Below, piece by piece: positions 9,476 through 19,845 of a stretch of DNA of 25,804 bases; position 1 is the first letter of the stretch; the number at the start of each line of letters is the position of its first letter. A model generated the notes under the pieces. That model worked only from the letters and a program-made list of their open reading frames with translations. It searched no databases and had not been told where the DNA came from. This DNA comes from Dunaliella salina. Taxonomy: Eukaryota; Chlorophyta; Chlorophyceae; Chlamydomonadales; Dunaliellaceae. The stretch lies in the NCBI GenBank assembly GCA_002284615.2, contig MU069510.1, positions 33,684 to 59,487 of the forward strand. Reading direction: 5' to 3'. The translations under genes and the position numbers were made by a program.

Positions 9476-9991
9476 GAAAGGGGGGGATCCCAAAGAGTCG
9501 GACCTCCCTACCACCCACCACCCCCCATCTTCTCTGATTGGACCCATATACATACCAACTGATAGCTCTCAAAGCGAAGATTCAAACTAAACAGCTTTTA
9601 GAAGATATGTACATGACGTCCAAAAGTTATGACTTGCAACCCTCCTGAAAGAACGATCAAAACCTCAGCATGTGCCGTCTTGTTCAAAATTTGAAGATCT
9701 GGCCAGCTGCGAGCATGCGCTCAAGCAGGCTGACCAGGGCCTGATGTTTTGGTCAAATGCCCAGCTGTCCCTGCTTCCCAGGAGCCACTCCCTGCACCTG
9801 GGCCCCCAAACCTGGCAGGACATGCCGAGGAATGCCACTTTTGCCTGGCAAACGTGCTCAGGTGACCATGCCTTCTGTGCTTTGGACCAAACTTTGCCCC
9901 CCCTTCTATCCACTCTGATGGATCAAGCTTGACCAAAACCCTACCTGAGAGCCATATGGGCAGGTTTTGGGCCAAAGCAAGTGTTTTGGCA

Positions 9992-10015
9992 TACACACAC
10001 ACACACACACACACN

Positions 10016-10056
<41 letters not shown>
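9992..10056. repeat. (CA)n microsatellite
   Basis: A continuous CA run with a single ambiguous base at 10015. Confidence 0.97.
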
Positions 10057-10058
<2 letters not shown>

Positions 10059-13000
10059 GGAAATGTTCAAAAATGACCTAAAATGCCAAAGGGGGGCAAC
10101 GGAGGCCTGACATGGGGGTACTTTTCTTATGTTCCTTGAGTATGTTGGCCCACCTGGAATTTTCCAAGACAACTACCCAAATGTATCCATAGCACCTAAG
10201 CTTAAAAACTGCCAGTTGGGGCACACCTACTTAATGGGCCGTGGCGTAAACCCTAATTTTCACCACCAAAACTCCGGAGGTGGGCAACGGGCCCAAACCT
10301 GAAAATGTTCTTTCCCGCCTATATTCTCCAAATCTGACCAGGCCAACCATTGTAATATAAATATAAAATACTTTCACCAAATATTGATGAAAATCTGTTG
10401 GCCGCAGATCACTCTCCTGGCCTTAGATCACCCTAAAATGGCCCACAGCTCCACCATTGGACCATTTTCACCTCCAGAATATTTTCTTATTGACCCTTAT
10501 ATGATGTGCAAACATCCTGCATGTTCAAACGTGGGAATGGAGGAGGTCAAAAACTGACCTTTTTAGCGACCCTAGTGCTTGATTTTCTCTGAGGTAAAGG
10601 CTGAAATTCAGTATCTGACCAACCACTGGGTCTTTTCACTCCATTTTTTGTGCAATGATACTTTTTTTGGCTCAAGGACACCATTCCATTAAAATTCACC
10701 CAATTTGGTACAGTGGCTGGTCAAATATGGTGGGTCTTAAAAATAGGGTTCGCGTTTGGGCAAATAGCAGAAGTGGCCGTGAGTTGCACCTTTCAAATTC
10801 AGGAGCTATGGAAACGGGCTACCATTTGATGCTAAGCACAAAAAGTGCAAAGTTTGGCCACCTTGCAAAGGGAACATTTCAAAAGGACCCCTGTTTGGGG
10901 CCTTCTTCGCCCACCTCTGCCAAAACTCCATATCTGACCACCCACTGCACCGAATGTTTGACCTCCTTTCCAAATTTTGAATTTGCAGGATAGTAACATA
11001 AGATATAGGCGCTAAAACGAAAAAGTTTTTGTGAAAAATGCTCCCAGTTGTGGGCCTTTTTTATGTGATCTGAGGCCAAAAGAGTGATCTGGGGACTTCC
11101 GACTTTGGCCCGTTACCTCTTCCCTGCTAAAATGCTCCTGGCTCCATTCAAGAGCCCCATTCTCATTTTCTTATGCAAAGATGCCCCAAAATCACCTTCA
11201 ACCACTGTGCATGCTCATTTTGCAGCGGGGCATCGACTCCTCATTTTCGCACATAGCTTGGCTGACCTCATTCATGGAGGCACAGCCCTGCACACAAGGT
11301 TTGAACAAATAGGTTTGCTGAATGTGGGAGGCCAAGGGGGAAGGAGAGAAGGTCTGTGTGGAGGGGTCTGTCACAGGAAACTTTTCTGAGGCCTCACCTT
11401 CCCAAGAAACTTTCATGTAGTTATGTTCTTTATTTAGATACAATTCTAAAAAAAGTTGTGGGGAAATCGGCTCGGTGTGTGAGCTAGGGTGCTCGAAAAG
11501 GTGAACAGGGGGCAAGGTGGTGAGAAATGGGAATTTTCCACCGTATCCTCATTTTGTCAAATATACCCCCGTGTGTGTAGCAGTGATATAGCAGACATCA
11601 TTGCAAGAGAAATGGGGTCAATTGGTGGTCTGGCTGGGTCAGGGTGGGCAAGAATGTCTTGGGGATTAGGTGGATCTGTAAGCCTTCACATCTGTTTTCA
11701 CTCAAGGAGCACTGCTCAGGAATTTTTTCAAGACAACTCAGACAGAAATTAATCAATTGTTATGATTTAATCATTTTTTGGAATCTGGGTCAAAATTTTG
11801 GGATTTGCACAGATTTGCAGCCAGACTTTGACCAGGCCTACTTGGCACTAGTGCCAGTCTGAAAAATGCACGTGCTTACTGGCACAATTGACCGACCCAA
11901 AATAAGAGGAGTTCAAAGTTGCACACAAGAGTTGGGACCCTTTGCCTAATTTGTGCTGCAGGAAAAGAGAGGAAAAGAAAAAAAAGTCTACGCAAGCCAA
12001 AGGCCGCGTGCATCAAGGGAAGAACCCCTAATAAAAGTTAGAGGCCTCACCAGGGGGCCCTCTACCTAAACTAGACAAAACTAGCCTAGGAAAAAGCAGG
12101 AGGCAAAATTAATGGGGATCCGGATAGGTGAAGTCCTAGCTTCAACACACAGGGCAATTTTGGGGCACCCTTGGAGATTTAGGTCCTCCCCTTATTCATA
12201 ACTCCCGTCCCACTGGCTAAGTGATAACTTTTTTTACAAGTGTTAAGAGACGCATTGGCAAAGTGAAGGGGTTCAATTGGTATTTGCGCCAGGGTGAAAG
12301 AGAGCACTTGAAGGGGTAAGTGGACTTCTGAGCACTCACCTCATTATGTATTAAAAAAAGAGACTCCTTTAGCAACTTCAATTTTTGCGCACTGAAGATG
12401 CGGAGCATTTTTCATTCAACACATCTAAAGCTTGTGATTAAGTTTCTGAGATTTGTGCAAGCACCAACGGCAAGCTGGCATAAATTGAGAAACAATTGCA
12501 TGAGACTGAAGAAAATGCAAGAAGACTTTTTCCACAAGGAGTGCATCTTTCCCCACAATAATGACAATAGTGGGGTGCAATTACAGCCAAAGTTGCACGC
12601 ATGCAATGGTACCATGCATGCTTAATCATAATTCAGGGTGAGATATAAACTGCCAGAAGGGGTCAGCAGGCCAATTTGCCAGATGTGCTCTTTCCCAGGT
12701 TTCTTCATCTCTTTTTGACATCCCTTTGGCTTGATTTTCTCTAGGGGAAATGGTGGAATTTCTGTATATCATCAAGCACTGGGTCTTTCAACCCGTTTTT
12801 TTACAATTATATTTTTCATTACCAGGGCTCCAAATCATTAAAAAAATCACCCAATTTGGTGCAGTGGCTGGTCAGATATGGAGATTTGGTGGTGAAGACT
12901 AGGGTTTACGCTGCGGCTGATTATGCATGGTGTCCGGAACTGGCAGGTTTAATTCCAAGTGTTTTGTGCTTTCTTAGCTAAGCATGTTCCCAAACGTGCT

Positions 13001-14248
13001 CATTTTTTGCATGTCAAGTGCAACCCACTCACAGCCACTTTATCTGATTAAACAATTTCAGCCCTGAAGTGTAGCTGGCGTTGCAAGTTACCAAAGCATA
13101 TGCTCAGATTTGTGTAAGTAGCCCTGTGTGCCATGATAGACTGTGCTAAAGCTCACATGGGGCACGCAAACCCTAATTGAGTTTTTTTTGGAAACGGCTA
13201 ACTTCGCCATGTAAGACCAACCACTGGGTCTTACACTCTTTTTTTGCAATGGGTGGTCAGATGTGGAGCTTTGGTGGTGAAAATTGGGGTTCATGCTATG
13301 ATTTATTATTCATGTGCCCCCCATCTGGCACCTCTTGAACCAAATGCTAGAGAAAGCAAAAGGAACCTTTGTTTGAGAGGCGCCAGTTGGGGGGGCCCTT
13401 CCTTGGGAGCATGCAAAAACTGGCTGATTTGGGGCCTCACCTGACCCCCTCCGGGACATTCAGTCCCTTCAGATAATTGAAAGAATGTTTCATCTGGCGG
13501 GGGCAGGAGGTTTCAAGCATCACTAGTATTGGGCAAAATATGATGGCAGTATGATGTGTTTGCTCTTCCAAACACGTCTTGTTGTGATCACATCGTGTGC
13601 ATAATGGAGTCTGGATCACGTACTGGCCGGCTGGTAGTGAATGCCTGGCAGGAGGTGCTTGTTCCCCACAGCTCTGCCATTGAATACCTTAATGTGGCAA
13701 CAGTGTAGACAAATGCAGAATGAGAGGACGAGTGCGCTGTTATCATTTTTAACTAGGTATGAGCATAAACCAGGAGGACGAGGAGGATCTGTCCCAAGAA
13801 TGGGTGTGACAACCACTTGACTTTTGCTTCATGCTTAAGGCAAGGCAAGGAACAAGAGCCTGATGTCTGGTTGTGCCAGCGGCTGAATGCATGCACCAAC
13901 AAATGTGCACATGCAATTTGTGCCCAATTGTTAAATTACCGTGTTTTGCACAGGCTGCTCTAGCCCGCCACCTTCAGGCATTCCAGCACAGGAGCGGACA
14001 GGCTCAACGGCAACTCCTGCAGGGCCTTGTGCCTTTCCAGATGTAGAATGAGCCGAGTCCTTGTGGCATTTCATTTTGTGTGTTGCAATATGATGGGTAA
14101 ATGCGTCGATTGATCTGTAGAAAGAGAGGAGGCTGGTTTTGCTCCAAGGAAGAAGCATCAATTTTAAATGACCTCCCCTTAATGCATTGAAAGAGAATGT
14201 TGACAGAGTGTATTCAGTATGGATACTTCCACCAACACCCAGGAGAAT
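10057..14248. other. Gene-poor region with a second dispersed repeat family
   Basis: No supportable exon is seen. Related blocks occur several times: cacccaatttggtacagtgg (10689) and cacccaatttggtgcagtgg (12849) in direct orientation, with the reverse complement of the same block at 10929-10962. The phrase accactgggtctt with a following T-run and gcaatg occurs near 10621, 12779 and 13219. The tttggtggtgaaaattggggtt type block (12887, 13269) appears inverted at 10234-10275. From 13440 to 14248 I see only unremarkable sequence. Confidence 0.5.
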
Positions 14249-14267
14249 AGGTAAGGTAAGGTAAGGT
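14249..14267 (-). repeat. Pentanucleotide 3' tail of the retrotransposon
   Basis: On the plus strand this reads ggtaaggtaaggtaaggtt, that is CCTTA repeats at the element's 3' end. Several LINE clades end in short tandem repeats instead of poly(A). It abuts the 3' untranslated part (14268-14362), which follows the stop of the carboxyl-terminal frame. Confidence 0.6.
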
Positions 14268-14362
14268 TACATCGCTTTATCCGCCTACAAGGGCAGCTGA
14301 GCGGAGACTTAGAGGCCTGTAACCAGACCAATTTAAGCAAAAATGAAAGCATTGCTCAAAGG

Positions 14363-15510
14363 TCAGGCACAGCATATCAAGCATGCAGACACAAACTTGG
14401 CTAATTCTAAAACATTAGCTTGGTTCATGAAGTCTCTGAGGCGTACTGGGCAACCGGGATGTGCACAGCTGAACAAATGATGGAACTGATTGCGCAAGTC
14501 TGTCAGATCCTGGGAAGGGCACTCCAGAATAATGTGCTCTTCATTTTGCACAGTGTGCCAATCGCATTTGTTGCAAATCCTGAGCTCGTAAGGGCACCTA
14601 TTCCCGTGATGCCGTTGGGTTTCCACCCGAAGATTGTGACTGGATAGACGTAGGCACGAAATGCTGCGCAATAATTTATGTGAAATATTTTGTCGCAAGT
14701 ACAGTGGTAATGGAGGCTTTTCGTTCCTCTTCCTGGCATCCCACCAGCCAGGTACATTGCCTAATGGAATGCCAAAGTGTGTGTGATACGTCCTCATGAT
14801 TCTGCTGGAAGCATGGGGCTCTTGTGGAGCCAAATTGTCTAGGCATCTCCAGACATGGATGATTTGCTCACGAAGAACACCCTCAAAGTCTTTCATATTA
14901 ATCTTTGCTTTGGAGCGAACAGTAGCAGCAATGTGCTGGGCAGTGGACATGTCATTCAAGGCTGTAACAACCTGGTGAGTCCAACTGCCTTTCCTGTCAG
15001 CAAAACGTAGGTCTGCTTGTACAACTCTGCCCAAGAGGTCGTTGTTTGTGCTCAAGAGAGAATTCCAGAATCTCATAATACACCTGAACCAGTAGAAGTA
15101 AAGGGGCATCTGTCCCGTCTCTCTTAATAAGCAATGTGTCTCTGTTGCCCTCTTAACACCCAAAAGACACTTGAGGAAGCATGTATGGTAAACATGAGCT
15201 TTGGTTCTCACAGATGACTCATACGAAAGTTTGTCTGTAGCCCATATTTGGCATCCATATAAGCCTGCTGTGAGTGCAAAGGCTTGGAAAAGCCAAAGCA
15301 TGGCATGTTTCCTGTGCAAGATACCAAGCTCAGCACCAGCCTTCTGTACCCTAGCAATGTCACCCATAAAGTTGCGTGCCATATGGTTTGTGGCCGCAAT
15401 CATTTTGCCATCTCGTCTCAAGAGTATTCCCAGATAATTGAACTCTGAAATGACCTCAAGGCCTTCGCCATTGTATGTGGAAGAGGGCATGGGTGTTGTG
15501 TCAGAAGTGA
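14363..15510 (-). CDS. Retrotransposon ORF, thumb and carboxyl-terminal part
   Basis: This frame continues the reverse transcriptase after a break at the nine-A run (15510-15518). It begins around FTSDTTPMPSS, includes FNYLGILLRRDG (typical of the region after the RT palm) and GLYGCQIW, and ends with a C-x2-C-x9-H-x4-C motif (CNKCDWHTVQNEEHIILEC) about 50 residues before its stop. That motif is the usual carboxyl-terminal zinc knuckle of LINE proteins and probably binds nucleic acid. The frame extends upstream to 15619, but that part is out of register with the RT. It is uninterrupted for more than 380 residues. Confidence 0.8.
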
Positions 15511-15518
15511 AAAAAAAA

Positions 15519-16509
15519 CATGATCTTCGTCTTCTTTGTGTTGACAGTGCGGTCTTTGTGCCATGCATAGTCATGGAATCTGTCAAGCTGGAACTGTATG
15601 TGTTCAGCAGAGTTCGCAAGAATCATCGTGTCATCTGCATAATCACAATGGGGTACCTTTGTTGTTTCTATGGCTGTGATAGCTCTTCGTCCAGTGTCCA
15701 GAAATTTGTCCATTTCATTGGTACAAAGGGTATATAAAAGAGGGCTCAGTGGGCATCCTTGTTTGAGCCCCTTGTTTGGGGCTATTTCGCCTGACATCTT
15801 GTCTCCGTCTACGAGAACATACACTCCTCCTTGGTACATAGCCATGATGGCTTGTAAGAGGTAAACAGGTATCTTCATTCCCTCTAGATGTTCCCACAGT
15901 TTGTTTCTCTGCACATTGTCATAAGCAGCTTGAAGGTCCATGAAGACTGTGAACAGCTTTGTCTTGCTGTTCTTGGCTGCTGAAAGAACATGACGCAAAA
16001 CAAACAAGGGTTGGTTGGTGTTCCTTGTTGGACAGAATCCGAACTGCGTGTCTGGGATTGCACCTTCTGCAAGGGCCCATGCTGTCAGAAGGTCACGCAC
16101 AACATTGGCATAGAGCCTGTACAAACATCCATTAATTGCCAACATTTTGTAACTCTTTGGGTCGGTCAGAGCATCTCTTTTATGGACAGGTGTGGTCTTC
16201 GTTTTTTTCCAGGCTTGTGGAAGCATACCAGCTGACAATAGTAAGCGGAATGGATCTGTCAGGAAAGGGAGTAACACATTTTCTGCCTGACGCTTTCCCC
16301 GGTCGGTTGTGTATTCCCTTTCTGCATGCTTGATGAAAGGGGTAGAAAAAGTGTCAAAACCAGGGCTGGAATCAGTGTTCATGCGAGAGATATTTCTCTG
16401 TACGTAGGAAATCAGTGTTGCTGTATCTGGGATGTTGTATGTATTGGAATTGGGCTGCACTTGGTGGCTCAGCACTGTCAGACCTCTGTCTGTATCTACC
16501 GCCAGGTCC
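15519..16509 (-). CDS. Retrotransposon ORF, reverse transcriptase domain
   Basis: The frame is open from 16562 to 15501, but the parts in register are approximately those given. Reverse transcriptase motifs occur in order: SPGFDTFSTPF, GFCPTRNT, the catalytic FMDLQAAYD, KQGCPLSPLL and the YADD box, followed by NTKKTKIMFF. All three catalytic aspartates (one in FMDL, two in YADD) are present, so the domain itself looks intact. It would copy element RNA into DNA at a nicked target. It is bounded by the eight-G run (16510-16517) upstream and the nine-A run (15510-15518) downstream. Confidence 0.9.
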
Positions 16510-16517
16510 GGGGGGGG

Positions 16518-17721
16518 TCGCAATCTCAGATGGTGTGACAATTCTGGATCGAAGCTGATCACTCAGTATTTGGTGACTCGAAGGCAACCTGACATGAGTA
16601 TGACCTCTGGAGTTGCTGTCCTGGTGTGTTTGGACAAAGTGTTGCTGGAGGTGTTGTGTCCAAATGTCTGCAGGTATAGGGGTTGTGAGCTTGTGTTTGG
16701 TAGCTCGCATCACTTTATAGGCATCCACATTACGAGAGTCAATGAGGTCCACAATTTCCTGAGCTTTGTACTTCTGATGGGCTCTCTTCCTCATTCTGCA
16801 GTATCTTGAGTAGGCACGCTTGAGGTCTGCAGTAGGTAATCTCTGTTTGATGTGACGTCGTATATCTGCTTTGTACGCTCTGCATGTCCCATCGAACCAC
16901 GGTGCTAAAGGAAGACCAAGTCTTGCTCGGGGTGGTTTATCATTTGATACCATGTCAGCCATTTCAGCGGCATGCTGGATGTAGGAAACAAAAATGTTGC
17001 AAGCATAATCAGCATTGCCTTCTTGTATGGCTTCAAAAAATGTCTGATAGGCAAGCTCATCCTCCAGCAGATTTGCCACGTATCTGTGTATGGAATTTAG
17101 TTTCCAGGTGAATCTAGGATAGTCATCCCTCTGCCTCGCTGTATGTCTGGGCAGGCGCACATCCAGATGTGGCAGTCCATGAACAAAAAATTGACATGTC
17201 AGAGGTCTATGGTCCATAAGATCGACGTGTTGCAATACCCGGATTTCCTGGCAACATGAGAACAGCTCTGGAGACATAGCAATATGTTCTGTCCTAGTGG
17301 CATTTGGAGTAGCCGCAGCATAGTAGCCGAAGTAAGTGGGCTGGCCAATATCCCGTTTACCTCGTCCAGTAGTAAGTATCAGAGGCGTGGAAACTGCAAT
17401 GACCAACAAGCATTCCCCTGCAGCTGCTGTATTCATGCGAGAGTTGTGATGTTGGCCCGCGCGGGTCTCCTTGAGCCGCGGGAAAGACTCTAGCAAAAAA
17501 GAAAAAGGCTCAACAAAAGGGTCTGGATGCTGGTCAAGGTGTGCATTGAAATCTCCCATCAAGAATAAGTGGGAGCAGTTAGCCTGGGCTTCAGGAATCT
17601 CCAGTTGCAAGCCAGAAAAAATCTGCCCAATGTGAATTCCGCTCCTTGTGCTAGATTGTGGGTTAATATAAATTGCTCCCAAAGTCCACAGTGTTGTGAA
17701 AACATTTACTGTGTGTGTCAA
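16518..17721 (-). CDS. Retrotransposon ORF, endonuclease and linker
   Basis: The frame is open from 17721 to 16372, but its last ~48 codons lie past the G-run and are probably out of register. Endonuclease signatures are LFLMGDFNAHL (residues about 52-62, the catalytic GDFN), TRTEHIAMSPELF (about 142-154) and MDHRPL (about 169-174, the catalytic DH). A basic linker with RMRKRAHQKYKAQEI follows, typical between endonuclease and RT. The function is to nick target DNA to prime reverse transcription. The first residues of the domain lie upstream, in another frame. Confidence 0.85.
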
Positions 17722-18070
17722 GATGAACAGTCAAGGGTGTAAGGTCACTGACTCGCGTCTCAACCAGTACAGTTATGTGGTTCTGTCTCACATGAGTCAC
17801 CAGTTGGTCAAGTTTGTCAAGATTGGTAGNGGATACTCCGTCGCACTTTAAAACAGAAAATTGAATCCGCTTTGTGTTGTCAGCATGGCTGTGAAATTCC
17901 TATTGGACATGAGCTCTGCAGCCGGGGCAAGTATTGGCAAGTCGAGGTGCTTGGGCAATGGCCTGGGCTACTTCAGAGGGGGGGGCTGCTGGGTCCTGCT
18001 GTGCTGGAAATATTATGGTGCGTGGCTGACGAGGGGGTGGGGGGGGGGGGGCTGCTGTGAGTGGGTGAGG
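17722..18070 (-). pseudogene. Retrotransposon ORF, broken amino-terminal part
   Basis: A frame in minus orientation reads FSVLKCDGVS, then NLDKLDQLVTHVRQNHITVL, then VETRV, matching the start of an APE endonuclease including its catalytic glutamate. It loses register with the downstream frame near a short TG run (17710-17718). Upstream in the same frame lies CPGCRAHV, an in-frame TAG (17900-17902), then HSH, together resembling a CCHH zinc finger, preceded by a proline/alanine-rich stretch and a 14-C run. An ambiguous base is at 17830. The stop and shift may be decay or sequence error. Confidence 0.6.
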
Positions 18071-19399
18071 TGGTGTTTGCTGTAGAATCGGGGGAGACTG
18101 CCTGACGCTTAATAGTAACTGCTTTAGCGATCATAAGGTCTGCATGCATGCTGCTGCTCAGCCGCGTTCAATTTATGCTCTGACCTTGTGTCTTCACAAA
18201 TTTAATTTCTATTAGTTGCACATGATGCTCGTTCACATGAATTTTATACCCTTGATCGATTCAGGAAGCTAACGGATGACAAACAAAGATCTGAAACACT
18301 GGCAAGGAAATTCCCACTCTGTAAATTTTGCGCACGAACTTACCTCTATCAGACACGCCATTGAAAATAAAAACGCAATCATGACACTGGTGTCTTGGAG
18401 CCACGTGCTGCCAGAAACCCACCTGATCCACATCAGCTCTCCCCTCATCTTCTGATAAGGGAGACTTGTGGCTACTTCAGCCAAGAAAAGATCAGAAAAA
18501 AAAAACAACGTTGGCAGAAAATTTCTCCCTAAATCAATTAAGGAAAAGAAAACATTTTAGCTCCAAAGAGCTGTGAGCCTCCTCCACCACAGAACAAAGG
18601 AATGCAGAAGTTAGTGAGCCAATCTGTCTCCCTTTCCTTAATTGATGTAGGGAGATTGTCTGCCTGTGCAACTTTTCCTCTAACTTTTGTTTAATTTTGC
18701 GCAGTCAGGAGAGTTTGTTCTGCTTTGATGTCTGAGCAGAATTTCTGTCTCTGGGGTTCATTATTTCTGGGGCGGGGCTGGGTGGAATCTCTGCCTTTTG
18801 GGTTTACAAGGGGATGGCCTACAGCCCAAGACTCTGGCTGGCCGACTGCTGGTGAAACACTCTCAGCCGGCATCAACATTTGAATCCAATTTCGACAAAG
18901 AAAATAAAAACTTGCACGATTCTTGATTTTGAAAAGCATTGATCTCATGATCAGACAAAACGTGGAATTCTGGCAAGAAAGGAATTCGGTGTTTTAGTGG
19001 TAAAAGTATGTAATGGCTTGAAAAGATCAATGAAACAGGTCCTTGTACTTGCTGCGCAGCTCACAATTCGAAGCAAATGACATAGAAAAGAACAAGTTTC
19101 TTGTCCTGGACTTCAGCATGTTCACACTTCACAAATATTTGAACCGTCCATCCATTTACGGGATTCGACCTTCAAGCTGCGGGCAAAAAGCTTGAACATC
19201 ATTCTTACAATATGCTATCGCCTGTACTTGATTACCATATCTCTTCTCAACGTGAGCACCAGGTAACCATTCATGTATCTTTTTAATAGTCACTTTTGTT
19301 TTAAATTCTGCGTACATTTGGTAATGTAACTTTCCAGTGCTTGGTGAATTCCTCTTCCTCTGCTCACATTCCTCATGACTTCTTTATCTTGATCCTCAA
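18071..19399. other. No gene recognised
   Basis: No supportable exon is seen. It contains an imperfect inverted repeat at 18524-18543 and 18636-18655. The remainder appears unique and non-coding. Confidence 0.45.
18524..18655. repeat. Inverted repeat, ~20-bp arms
   Basis: The left arm tctccctaaatcaattaagg and the right arm (reverse complement tctccctacatcaattaagg) match at 19 of 20 positions with about 90 bases between them. The arms could form a stem, but no element or gene is recognisable around them. Confidence 0.7.
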
Positions 19400-19790
19400 A
19401 TAAATATGGTGGTGCTGCCTTTCAGAAGTAAAATTGTGATACCATCAGGGCAACTAAGGCGAGTGTTTGGTGGATGCCCAGGTGAGAAAATCCAAGGTGG
19501 AATGGACCTCTGGACACCACATGGAATTTCCATTTCCGGGTCATAGTCTTTCTGTATTGCAAGCATCCATACTAATGATGTAGGGTCCTAAACCTATTTT
19601 TCTAGCTGCTTCACCACAAATGCTTAGTGCTTGATGATGACGATTTATGTTAATTCTTGTTTTTTTGTGGTAGGGTGCATATGAGGAGGGTACGAGAGGT
19701 GCTATCAAGTGCACCACAATAAGGGCAGAGAGCAGGCCTAGGATGGCCGCTGGAGCGTGTGGCATGCTTGCTATCGTAGGGTCTTTCCAT
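19400..19790 (-). pseudogene. Degenerate carboxyl-terminal fragment of a second retroelement
   Basis: On the minus strand, in shifting frames, I read CPYCGALDSTSRTLLIC, a zinc knuckle with Arg where the usual His stands. Then come RHHQALSICGEAARKIGLG and YIISMDAC, then IPPWIFSPG, then a CPDGITILLLKG-like segment. This order (knuckle, RHxxA, IPxW, RPD) is familiar from the carboxyl ends of reverse-transcriptase elements found in algae and animals. At least two frame changes and stops mark it as decayed. No RT core is visible upstream, so it looks like a truncated piece. Confidence 0.5.
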
Positions 19791-19845
19791 AATCTTTATC
19801 TGTTTCTCAAGGTTTTCATAATCTTTATCTGTTTTTCAAGGTTGA
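19788..19845. repeat. Two-copy 29-bp tandem duplication
   Basis: The unit cataatctttatctgttt, then (c/t)tcaaggtt plus a base or two, occurs twice in direct succession with one or two differences. It lies at the upstream edge of the retroelement fragment. Confidence 0.85.

Larger units (their letters stand above)
8975..10056. repeat. Dispersed element, copy A, ending in (CA)n
   Basis: Blocks here recur in the same order and orientation at 24895-25804. Examples: cacccccaaaacccctcctt then aagggtacc (8993, 9035); tggcaytgactctgattc-like (9310 against 25210); ttggacccat followed by gatagctc (9539 against 25363); and gtccaaaag (9618 against 25446). Both copies run into a long (CA)n. No protein is recognised in it. 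Identity is low, so both are old copies. Confidence 0.55.
14249..18070 (-). mobile_element. Non-LTR (LINE-type) retrotransposon, APE endonuclease plus reverse transcriptase
   Basis: In minus-strand order the element has a proline-rich start, a CCHH-like finger, an apurinic-type endonuclease, a reverse transcriptase with YADD, and a carboxyl-terminal cysteine-histidine motif. A short 3' untranslated part ends in a pentanucleotide tail. There are no terminal repeats, RNase H or integrase, which fits target-primed LINE elements. The coding region is interrupted by three frame breaks and one stop, at least two at homopolymers. The 5' limit (about 18070) is only where coding character fades; no target-site duplication was identified. 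The clade is not resolved. Confidence 0.85.

Noticed and set aside
14249..14267. TAAGG repeats as an internal telomere
   Set aside because: Only three to four units, placed exactly at the 3' end of the LINE, where a short-repeat tail is expected.
19150..19180. A gattcgacc stretch as a tRNA T-arm
   Set aside because: No acceptor stem, D-arm or anticodon arm can be folded around it.
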